12,564 bases of DNA from Magnetospirillum sp. (GTDB taxonomy: Bacteria; Pseudomonadota; Alphaproteobacteria; Rhodospirillales; Magnetospirillaceae), in the NCBI GenBank assembly GCA_020217035.1, contig JAIWOG010000297.1, positions 1 to 12,564 of the forward strand. The letters run 5' to 3'. Under the pieces are notes generated by a model, which was given only the letters and a program-made list of their open reading frames with translations, made no database searches and was not told the origin of the DNA. Shown here piece by piece: positions 6,950 to 12,564 of the stretch (position 1 is the stretch's first letter; each line of letters begins with the position of its first letter). Made by a program: the position numbers and the translations under genes.

Positions 6950-7461
6950 TGGCCTGGCGCCAGCGGTTCCACCCCCAGCGAGGGCACGGCGGCGGGCGCC
7001 GTGGCGGGGGCCGGGTTGTCGGCGGTGGCCAGGAAGATCAATTGGCCGACCATTTCCTCGATGGACTTGTAATCCTTGGTCTTGGCCAGTTCGGCGCCGT
7101 CAGCCAGCCGTTCGTCGGCGCGGCCGGGGATCAGCTTGACATATTTGCCGCCCAGCAATCCCTCGGCGCTGATGGTGGCCTCGGTGTCGATGGGCAGGCG
7201 GATGTCCTGGGCGATGACCATCTTGACCCGGGCGTTATAGGTCACCGGGTCCAAGCCTTGGCTGGTCACCGTTCCCACCTTGATACCGTTGATGCGCACG
7301 TCGGCGCCGTCATCCAGCCCGCCGATACCGGCGAACTGGGCGGTGACGGTGTAGCCCTTGATCTCGTCCATGCCGGCATGACGCCAGGCGAAGACCAGGA
7401 AGAACCCGGCCACCGCCAGCACCACCGCGCCCATGATCGTTTCGATGAGATTGCGTCCCAT
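6946..7461 (-). CDS. MCE-domain protein, MlaD family (second paralog)
   Basis: MlaD proteins are anchored in the inner membrane and form a hexameric ring that shuttles phospholipids for the MlaE/F transporter. This 171-residue protein has one N-terminal helix (about 8-26, TIMGAVVLAVAGFFLVFAW) and an MCE domain from about residue 36, with RINGIKVGTV and the hallmark GLLGGKY (101-107). A tail of about 30 residues, rich in Pro and Ala, follows the coupling segment KDYKSIEEMVGQLIF. The start is taken at ATG 7461, with GGGGGAAG (7471-7464) upstream; a longer form using a TTG at 7473 would consume that Shine-Dalgarno and is less likely. The gene starts 20 bases after the first MCE paralog and overlaps the DUF2155 gene. 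By eye it shares roughly a third of its residues with its neighbour, so they are old, diverged duplicates. It could be called mlaD, but which of the two deserves that name is unclear. Confidence 0.92.
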   Translation of the reverse strand: MGRNLIETIMGAVVLAVAGFFLVFAWRHAGMDEIKGYTVTAQFAGIGGLDDGADVRINGIKVGTVTSQGLDPVTYNARVKMVIAQDIRLPIDTEATISAEGLLGGKYVKLIPGRADERLADGAELAKTKDYKSIEEMVGQLIFLATADNPAPATAPAAVPSLGVEPLAPGQ

Positions 7462-7481
7462 GACTTCCCCCAAGGGCTGGC

Positions 7482-7973
7482 TCAGTTGGTGACCGAGGGG
7501 ACGGGACGGCCGGCATAGCCGCGCTTGCCCTTCCCCTGTTCGATGATCTTGTCCAGCAATTCCTCGATCACCATGGAATCCTGGGTGTAAAGGATGCTGT
7601 CGCCGCCCTTCAGCATCTGTTCGTCGCCGCCGGGGCCGATCTCGATATATTTGCCGCCCAACAGGCCGTCGGTACGGATGGCGGCCGAGGAATCGGCGGG
7701 CAGCGCCACCTCCGGGTCGATGCGCAGACGGGTGACAGCGCGGAAATCCGGGTCAAGACCCTGTTCGGCGACGGCGCCGATCTTCACCCCGGACAACCGC
7801 ACCGGGGTGCCGACTGTGACACCATCCAGCCGGTTGAAGCGGGCCATCACCGAATAGCCGGCGGCTTCCGACTTGTGGGCGTCCTTGATGTAGACCAGGG
7901 CCAACAGCAACGCCGCGACAGTGACGACGACGGCGCCGGTCATGGTGTCGCGTGATCCGCCCTTGGTGACCAT
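7482..7973 (-). CDS. mlaD: MCE-domain protein, MlaD family (first paralog)
   Basis: This 163-residue protein has a short cytoplasmic start (MVTKGGSRDT), one membrane helix at about 11-29 (MTGAVVVTVAALLLALVYI), and an MCE domain from about residue 39 holding RLSGVKIGAV and GLLGGKY (103-109). The segment after it, YTQDSMVIEELLDKII, is the short amphipathic end typical of single-MCE MlaD proteins; the protein stops soon after with GRPVPSVTN. It should sit in the inner membrane as the lipid-binding ring of a MlaE/F transporter, whose genes lie about 1 kb away on the other strand. The frame remains open 44 codons further upstream, but that part overlaps NDUFA12 and has no MlaD character. ATG 7973 has AAAGGGG (7984-7978) before it and gives a normal N-terminus. 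The start lies 22 bases after the NDUFA12 stop. Confidence 0.93.
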   Translation of the reverse strand: MVTKGGSRDTMTGAVVVTVAALLLALVYIKDAHKSEAAGYSVMARFNRLDGVTVGTPVRLSGVKIGAVAEQGLDPDFRAVTRLRIDPEVALPADSSAAIRTDGLLGGKYIEIGPGGDEQMLKGGDSILYTQDSMVIEELLDKIIEQGKGKRGYAGRPVPSVTN

Positions 7974-7995
7974 TTTTATCCCCTTTCCCGCCGGA

Positions 7996-8346
7996 TCAGG
8001 GCTGCCAAGCCTCGTAATCGCCGGTGGCGCGCTCGCGCCGGCCGCCGCGCAGGTCGTGGCCGGGCGGCAGATAGGCACCCGAAGTGCCGGTGGCGTTGGC
8101 GACATGCGGCTTCTGCCAGGCGCGGCGCTCGGAATCGGTCAACGGCGCGTCCACGGTGTGGTGCAGCCAGGCGTGCCATTCGGGGGGCACCGCCGAAGCC
8201 TCGGTGCTGCCGGCATAGATGACCCAGCGCCGGGCGCGGCGGTTCTTCGGCGAGCCACGCTCGACATAATAACGGTTGCCGGCGGTGTCGGTGCCGACCA
8301 GTTTGCCCTTGAGCCAGGTGAACAGCAGAGTACCAAAGCCGGCCAT
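7996..8346 (-). CDS. NADH:ubiquinone oxidoreductase subunit NDUFA12 family protein
   Basis: NDUFA12 (B17.2) is a supernumerary subunit of respiratory complex I, found in mitochondria and alphaproteobacteria, on the matrix/cytoplasmic side near the junction of the two arms. From ATG 8346 the protein has 116 residues. Family marks are TWLKGKLVGTDTAGNRYY, RRWVIYAG, the key VPPEWHAWLHHT and a C-terminal Pro/Gly-rich tail (SGAYLPPGHDLRGG). The frame extends 20 codons upstream to 8406, but GAGG (8356-8353) sits five bases before ATG 8346, and family proteins start at about this point, so the shorter form is chosen. It is the first gene of the minus-strand operon with the two MCE genes and DUF2155. 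The nuo operon is not in the window. NDUFA12 next to MCE and DUF2155 genes is a pattern I recall from other alphaproteobacteria. Confidence 0.92.
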   Translation of the reverse strand: MAGFGTLLFTWLKGKLVGTDTAGNRYYVERGSPKNRRARRWVIYAGSTEASAVPPEWHAWLHHTVDAPLTDSERRAWQKPHVANATGTSGAYLPPGHDLRGGRRERATGDYEAWQP

Positions 8347-8465
8347 CACGTCCTCGTTGTTCTTATGGAAGGAACTCTCTAAGCGCCGGACTATGGCAAA
8401 AGCCACGGCATCCGTCCAGCGCTTCCACGGATCGGGTCAAAGCCGATAAAAAGCGATAATTATTC

Positions 8466-8481
8466 AATCTATATGCTGTGT
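8466..8481. promoter_or_regulatory. Candidate NrdR box 1 upstream of nrdJ
   Basis: AATCTATATGCTGTGT agrees at 12 of 16 places with the NrdR-box consensus as I recall it (aCaCwAtATaTwGtgt). NrdR is the ATP/dATP-sensing zinc-finger repressor of ribonucleotide reductase genes. Its centre is 32 bases from that of box 2, the spacing usual for paired NrdR sites. Confidence 0.5.
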
Positions 8482-8497
8482 GAAAAAGTCAGCCCGA

Positions 8498-8513
8498 TGA
8501 CAAAATATGGTTG
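8498..8513. promoter_or_regulatory. Candidate NrdR box 2 upstream of nrdJ (weak)
   Basis: TGACAAAATATGGTTG agrees with the recalled NrdR consensus at only 10 of 16 places, so it would not stand alone. It is listed because its centre is 32 bases after box 1 and 62 before box 3, keeping all sites on the same helix face. It also overlaps the proposed -35 element. Confidence 0.35.
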
Positions 8514-8537
8514 ATGCACTCCCCCCATTGGCATAAT
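8511..8537 (+). promoter_or_regulatory. Possible sigma70-type promoter of nrdJ
   Basis: TTGATG (8511-8516) and CATAAT (8532-8537) match the -35 and -10 consensus at four and five of six places, with a spacer of 15 bases, shorter than the usual 17. It would start transcription near 8544, leaving a leader of about 130 bases. It lies between NrdR-like boxes 2 and 3, consistent with repression. Confidence 0.4.
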
Positions 8538-8559
8538 CTGCGTCGCGGTTGGGGGCGAG

Positions 8560-8575
8560 CCACAAGATATTGTGA
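8560..8575. promoter_or_regulatory. Candidate NrdR box 3 upstream of nrdJ (best match)
   Basis: CCACAAGATATTGTGA agrees at 13 of 16 places with the recalled NrdR consensus and contains a near-perfect palindrome, CACAAGATATTGTG. It would lie just downstream of the proposed transcription start, a good place for a repressor. Confidence 0.6.
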
Positions 8576-8580
8576 GCTAC

Positions 8581-8639
8581 GCGAAACAGGGAAATCCTTT
8601 GGGATTCCCGCGTTTTCGCATCCGCCGCCTGCGGGGATG
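8581..8639 (+). promoter_or_regulatory. Two consecutive hairpins in the nrdJ leader
   Basis: Hairpin A: GCGAAA (8581-8586) pairs with TTTCGC (8614-8619), and inside it GGGAAATCC (8589-8597) pairs with GGGATTCCC (8601-8609) with one mismatch and one G-T pair around a TTT loop. Hairpin B: CATCC (8619-8623) pairs with GGATG (8635-8639) and CCG (8625-8627) with CGG (8632-8634). They share base 8619, so the outermost pairs compete. I find no conserved cobalamin-riboswitch B12 box, so this is not called a B12 riboswitch. The Shine-Dalgarno of nrdJ (8664-8669) is free. Confidence 0.4.
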
Positions 8640-8674
8640 GTTGGTGCCACATTTAAGACAACAGAGGGGAACCC

Positions 8675-11600
8675 ATGCGCGTCCAGCGTCACTTCACCAA
8701 GTCAGGCAAGACCGCGTATGCGGGCATCGACTTCCGCAAGGCAACCAGTGAAATCCGCAATCCCGATGGTTCGGTGGTCTTCCAGGCCAAGGACATCGAC
8801 GTCCCCGCCGCGTGGTCGCAGGTGGCCTGCGACGTGCTGGCGCAGAAATATTTCCGCAAGGCCGGCGTTCCCGCCCGTCTGAAGCGCGTCGCCGAAAAGG
8901 GCGTCCCCGATTGGTTGCAGCGCCACGAAGCCGACCAGGACGCCCTGAAGGCGCTGCCGGTCGAGCAACGTTATGGCGGCGAAACCAGCGCCACCCAGGT
9001 CTTCGACCGCCTGGCCGGCACCTGGACCTATTGGGGCTGGAAGGGCGGCTATTTCAGCTCGGAAGACGACGCCCGCGCTTTCCGCGACGAAATGGCCTTC
9101 ATGTTGGCCAACCAGATGGGCGCCCCCAATTCTCCTCAGTGGTTCAACACCGGCCTGCACTGGGCCTATGGCATCGACGGCCCCGGCCAGGGCCATTTCT
9201 ATGTCGATTTCAAGACCGGCAAGCTGACCCGCTCCAAGTCGTCCTATGAACATCCGCAGCCGCACGCCTGTTTCATCCAGTCCATCGAGGACGATTTGGT
9301 GAACGAAGGCGGCATCATGGATCTGTGGGTGCGCGAAGCCCGCCTGTTCAAGTACGGGTCGGGCACCGGCACCAACTTCACCAAGCTGCGCGGCGAAGGC
9401 GAGCGCCTGTCCGGCGGCGGCAAGTCGTCGGGGCTGATGAGCTTCCTGAAGATCGGCGACCGCGCCGCCGGCGCCATCAAGTCGGGCGGCACCACCCGTC
9501 GCGCCGCCAAGATGGTGGTGGTCGACGTCGACCATCCCGACATCGAAGCCTTCATCGACTGGAAGGTGGTCGAGGAACAGAAGGTCGCCGCCCTGGTCGC
9601 CGGTTCCAAGCTGGCCAAGAAGCATCTGGGCGAAGTCATGGCTTCGCTGCGCGAATGGGACGGCGATGCCCAATCCGACGCCCGCTTCGATCCCAAGGCC
9701 AACAAGCGCCTGCGTAAGGCGATCATTGCCGCCCGCGCGGTGATGATCCCGGAAAACTACATCCAGCGCATGATCCAATTCGCCCGCCAGGGCTATTTCG
9801 ACATCGCCTTCCCCGAATTCAACACCGACTGGGATTCGGAAGCCTATCTGACCGTGTCGGGCCAGAACTCCAACAACACCGTGCGCGTCACCGACGACTT
9901 CCTGAACGCGGTGATCGAGGACCAGGACTGGGTGCTGAAGCACCGCACCAGCGACAAGGTCAAGAAGACGGTCAAGGCCCGCGATCTGTGGGAAAAGATC
10001 GGCGAGGCCGCCTGGGCCTGCGCCGATCCGGGCATCCAGTTCGACACCACCATCAACGACTGGCACACCTGCCCGGAATCGGGCCGCATCAACGCGTCCA
10101 ACCCGTGTTCGGAATACATGTTCCTGGACGACACCGCCTGCAACCTGGCGTCCTTGAACCTGCTGTCGTTCCGCCGCCCAGCCGGCGGAGCCGGCAATTC
10201 TAACAATTCCGCGCTCCACGCGGGCGGTTCCTTCGACATCGAGGGCTTCCGCCACGCCTGCCGGCTGTGGACCATGGTGCTGGAAATCTCGGTGACCATG
10301 GCGCAGTTCCCGTCGGAAAAGATCGCGCAATTGTCCTATGACTTCCGCACCCTGGGCCTGGGCTTCGCCAATATCGGCGGCCTGCTGATGGCGTCGGGCA
10401 TTCCTTACGACAGCGAGAAGGGCCGGGCGTTGACCGGCGCCATCTCGGCCTTGATGACCGGCGAGGCCTATGTCACCTCGGCCGAGATGTCGGCCGAGCT
10501 GGGCGCCTTCCCCGGCTATGGCGCCAACGCCAAGCATATGCTGCGGGTCATGCGCAACCATCGCCGCGCCGCCTATGGCCTGACCTCGGGCTATGAAGGT
10601 CTGGACATCGCCCCCGTGCCGCTGGACGCCGACAACTGCCCCGACCAGGCGCTGGTCGCCGCCGCCCGTCTGTCCTGGGACCATGTGCTGGAACTGGGCG
10701 AAAAGCACGGCTTCCGCAACGCCCAGGCCACCGTGGTGGCGCCCACCGGCACCATCGGCCTGGTGATGGATTGCGACACCACCGGCATCGAGCCCGACTT
10801 CGCCCTGGTGAAGTTCAAGAAGCTGGCTGGCGGCGGTTACTTCAAGATCATCAACCGCATGGTCCCCGAAGCCCTGCGCACGCTGGGTTACTCGGAAAGC
10901 GACATCGCCGAGATCATCCGCTACGCCGTCGGCCACGCCACCCTGCGCGACGCGCCCGGCATCAACCACGACAAGCTGCGGGCCAAGGGCTTCACCGACG
11001 AAATCCTGGAAACGATCGAGCAGTCGCTGGAAGCCGCCTTCGACATCAAGTTCGTCTTCAACAAATACACCCTGGGCACCGAATTCTGCACCGAGGTGCT
11101 GAAGATCAGCACAGCACAGTTGGACGATTTGTCCTTCGACCTGTTGGCCCATATCGGCTTTTCCAAGCACGACATCGATGCCGCCAACACCTATTGCACC
11201 GGCGCCATGACCCTGGAAGGTGCGCCCTTCCTGAAGGCCGAGCATCTGGCCGTGTTCGATTGCGCCAGCCCCTGCGGCAAGATCGGCAAGCGCTTCCTGT
11301 CGGCGGAAAGCCACATCCACATGATGGCCGCGGCGCAACCCTTCATCTCGGGCGCCATTTCCAAGACCATCAACATGCCCAACTCGGCCAGCGTCGAGGA
11401 TTGCAAGAACGCCTACATGCTGTCCTGGCGCCTGGGTCTGAAGGCCAACGCGCTGTACCGTGACGGTTCCAAGCTGTCGCAGCCCTTGCAGGCCGCTTTG
11501 CTGGACGATGCCGGCGAGTTGGAAGAAGAACTGGCCGACAAGCCGTTGGCGGCGCGGGCCGAGATCGTCGCCGAACGCATCGTCGAACGCGTGGTCGCCG

Positions 11601-12355
11601 CTCGCCGCCACAAGTTGCCCGACCGCCGCAAGGGTTACACCCAAAAGGCCATGGTCGGCGGCCACAAGGTGTATTTGCGCACCGGCGAATACGAGGACGG
11701 CAAGGTCGGCGAGATCTTCATCGACATGCACAAGGAAGGCGCCGCCTTCCGCGCCATGATGAACAACTTCGCCATCGCCGTGTCCATCGGCCTGCAATAC
11801 GGCGTGCCGCTGGAGGAATTCGTCGAAGCCTTCACCTTCACCCGCTTCGAGCCGCAAGGCATGGTGGAAGGCAACGAAACCATCAAGATGGCCACCTCGA
11901 TCCTGGATTACATCTTCCGCGAACTGGCCATTTCCTATCTGTCGCGCAACGACCTGGCCCATGTGGAACCGGCCGATTTGACGCCTGACACCGTCGGTCG
12001 CGGCAACGCCGAGGGCCAGTTGGAAAAGGCGGCGGCCGTGGTCGAACGCGTCACCTCCAAGGGTTACGTGCGGTCCAAGTTCCTGGTGGTCTCGGGTGGC
12101 AATGGCGGCGGTGCCTCCGCCGCCGCCCTGTCGGCCGACATCGCCGGCACCACGCTGACCACCACCCAGGTGGCGCTGAGCGTGGACGCCGAAACCGCCA
12201 TCCAAGCCTTCGACGCCCGCGCCGAGGAAATCAAGAAGGCCCGCATGAAGGGCTACGAAGGCGACGCCTGCCCCGAATGCGGCAACTTCACCCTGGTGCG
12301 CAACGGTACCTGTTTGAAGTGCGACACCTGCGGCGGCACCACCGGCTGCTCGTGA
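8675..12355 (+). CDS. nrdJ: Class II (adenosylcobalamin-dependent) ribonucleotide reductase
   Basis: NrdJ reduces ribonucleotides to deoxyribonucleotides with an adenosylcobalamin-generated thiyl radical, with or without oxygen, in the cytoplasm. The 1226-residue length fits the long bacterial NrdJ form. Cys199 in HACFI and Cys489 in ACNLASL match the redox cysteine pair; NPCSE (476-480) gives Asn476, the thiyl-radical Cys478 and Glu480. PTGTIG is the phosphate-binding turn. A TSCPD-type domain lies at about 980-1100 ([41 protein letters not shown]). The C-terminus is a cysteine-rich zinc/redox tail: CPEC (1199-1202), CLKC (1213-1216), Cys1219 and Cys1225. ATG 8675 has GAGGGG (8664-8669) five bases upstream, and the N-terminus ([20 protein letters not shown]) is family-like. 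Residues 500-518 form an unusual Gly/Asn/Ser insert. It is monocistronic: divergent from NDUFA12 and closed by a strong terminator. Three NrdR-like sites suggest repression by NrdR. Confidence 0.97.
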   Translation: MRVQRHFTKSGKTAYAGIDFRKATSEIRNPDGSVVFQAKDIDVPAAWSQVACDVLAQKYFRKAGVPARLKRVAEKGVPDWLQRHEADQDALKALPVEQRYGGETSATQVFDRLAGTWTYWGWKGGYFSSEDDARAFRDEMAFMLANQMGAPNSPQWFNTGLHWAYGIDGPGQGHFYVDFKTGKLTRSKSSYEHPQPHACFIQSIEDDLVNEGGIMDLWVREARLFKYGSGTGTNFTKLRGEGERLSGGGKSSGLMSFLKIGDRAAGAIKSGGTTRRAAKMVVVDVDHPDIEAFIDWKVVEEQKVAALVAGSKLAKKHLGEVMASLREWDGDAQSDARFDPKANKRLRKAIIAARAVMIPENYIQRMIQFARQGYFDIAFPEFNTDWDSEAYLTVSGQNSNNTVRVTDDFLNAVIEDQDWVLKHRTSDKVKKTVKARDLWEKIGEAAWACADPGIQFDTTINDWHTCPESGRINASNPCSEYMFLDDTACNLASLNLLSFRRPAGGAGNSNNSALHAGGSFDIEGFRHACRLWTMVLEISVTMAQFPSEKIAQLSYDFRTLGLGFANIGGLLMASGIPYDSEKGRALTGAISALMTGEAYVTSAEMSAELGAFPGYGANAKHMLRVMRNHRRAAYGLTSGYEGLDIAPVPLDADNCPDQALVAAARLSWDHVLELGEKHGFRNAQATVVAPTGTIGLVMDCDTTGIEPDFALVKFKKLAGGGYFKIINRMVPEALRTLGYSESDIAEIIRYAVGHATLRDAPGINHDKLRAKGFTDEILETIEQSLEAAFDIKFVFNKYTLGTEFCTEVLKISTAQLDDLSFDLLAHIGFSKHDIDAANTYCTGAMTLEGAPFLKAEHLAVFDCASPCGKIGKRFLSAESHIHMMAAAQPFISGAISKTINMPNSASVEDCKNAYMLSWRLGLKANALYRDGSKLSQPLQAALLDDAGELEEELADKPLAARAEIVAERIVERVVAARRHKLPDRRKGYTQKAMVGGHKVYLRTGEYEDGKVGEIFIDMHKEGAAFRAMMNNFAIAVSIGLQYGVPLEEFVEAFTFTRFEPQGMVEGNETIKMATSILDYIFRELAISYLSRNDLAHVEPADLTPDTVGRGNAEGQLEKAAAVVERVTSKGYVRSKFLVVSGGNGGGASAAALSADIAGTTLTTTQVALSVDAETAIQAFDARAEEIKKARMKGYEGDACPECGNFTLVRNGTCLKCDTCGGTTGCS

Positions 12356-12402
12356 CGGCATAAGCCGGGGGTCGTCTCAACCTCTCTTCGGCCCCAGGCT
12401 GC

Positions 12403-12436
12403 AAAGGCCGGCTTTCGCAAGAAAGCCGGCCTTTTT
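12403..12436 (+). terminator. Strong intrinsic terminator of nrdJ
   Basis: AAAGGCCGGCTTTC (12403-12416) and GAAAGCCGGCCTTT (12421-12434) pair perfectly over 14 bp around a GCAA tetraloop, and the T-run TTTTT (12432-12436) overlaps and follows the stem. It lies 48 bases after the nrdJ stop. Confidence 0.93.
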
Positions 12437-12498
12437 GTTGGGGGGAAGTCCAGCACGGCCGAGTTCATTGGATGACCTGTTCCCCTGATTGATCCCGT

Positions 12499-12564
12499 TC
12501 AGAGGTTGAGTCCCGTGTCCCTGTGATGCCCGAAATGGGCGGTGATGGCAATGTGGGCCGGGGC
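12499..12564 (-). CDS. Possible C-terminal end of a gene entering from the right (very uncertain)
   Basis: On the minus strand a frame is open from the right edge down to TGA at 12501-12499, giving 21 residues ending HFGHHRDTGLNL. If real, it would converge on nrdJ, with the nrdJ terminator between them. The piece is too short to identify, and GC-rich DNA leaves such frames open by chance. The rest of 12437-12564 shows nothing I can name. Confidence 0.15.
   Translation of the reverse strand, partial: APAHIAITAHFGHHRDTGLNL

Larger units (their letters stand above)
8347..8674. other. Divergent intergenic regulatory region, NDUFA12 operon / nrdJ
   Basis: This gap of 328 bases has no credible gene; short frames here have no coding character. 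It has an AT-rich centre (about 8448-8516) between GC-rich flanks, the usual look of a promoter zone. It must carry the start of the minus-strand NDUFA12 operon and of nrdJ. For nrdJ a promoter and three NrdR-like boxes are proposed separately. For the minus strand I see no convincing -35/-10 pair. The GTTCTT/AAGGAAC inverted repeat at 8359-8375 lies just upstream of the NDUFA12 Shine-Dalgarno but pairs poorly on the minus-strand transcript. Confidence 0.6.

Noticed and set aside
7974..8105. 44-codon N-terminal extension of the first MCE protein
   Set aside because: It overlaps the end of NDUFA12, has no family-like sequence, and ATG 7973 has a good Shine-Dalgarno and gives a normal MlaD N-terminus.
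8540..8674. Cobalamin riboswitch ahead of nrdJ
   Set aside because: Expected from biology, but the conserved B12 box and the long multi-stem core are not visible, and the leader of about 130 bases is short for this riboswitch class.
8702..12361. Open frame of 1219 codons antisense to nrdJ
   Set aside because: It mirrors nrdJ almost end to end, its translation is Gly/His/Gln-rich with no recognisable domain, and GC-rich codon bias commonly leaves the antisense frame open. The sense frame has all reductase motifs.
12253..12468. 71-codon minus-strand frame over the nrdJ end and terminator
   Set aside because: It runs through the Cys-tail codons of nrdJ and its terminator hairpin, and has no recognisable features.

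Overview
The window is GC-rich chromosomal DNA from an alphaproteobacterium, most like a magnetospirillum or another Rhodospirillales member. I infer this from the gene order (DUF2232 gene, rplI, dnaB, alr), from the presence of NDUFA12 and DUF2155 proteins, and from the long class II ribonucleotide reductase. No 16S or other strict marker is present, so the genus is a guess. I see no prophage, transposase, CRISPR array or tRNA/rRNA gene. Almost all of it is conserved core genome, and I do not think it holds a wholly new system.

Layout. Positions 2-893 (+) hold the end of a DUF2232 membrane-protein gene and rplI, closed by a perfect 13-bp GAAA hairpin. Positions 1037-2254 (+) hold a cyclopropane-fatty-acid synthase gene placed between rplI and dnaB. 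Positions 2288-6444 (+) form a tightly packed dnaB-alr-mlaE-mlaF run: 4-nt gap, TGATG overlap, then ATGA overlap. Positions 6445-6568 contain four back-to-back hairpins between convergent genes. Positions 8346-6569 (-) are a four-gene operon: NDUFA12, two different MCE/MlaD proteins, and a secreted DUF2155 protein. Positions 8347-8674 are the divergent regulatory region. Positions 8675-12355 (+) are nrdJ, followed by a textbook intrinsic terminator at 12403-12436. The last 130 bases contain nothing clear.

How the genes fit together. The window joins housekeeping functions: translation (L9), replication (DnaB), deoxynucleotide supply (NrdJ), cell-wall D-alanine (Alr), respiration (NDUFA12) and membrane lipid work (Cfa and MlaE/F/D/D). 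The parts of a Mla-type phospholipid transporter are split over two convergent operons: permease and ATPase on the plus strand, two MCE substrate-binding subunits on the minus strand. The most useful second-look items are a candidate array of three phased NrdR boxes upstream of nrdJ, the split transporter with two unequal MCE subunits, the tandem-hairpin block at 6454-6560, and a Gly/Asn/Ser insert with odd codons inside nrdJ.
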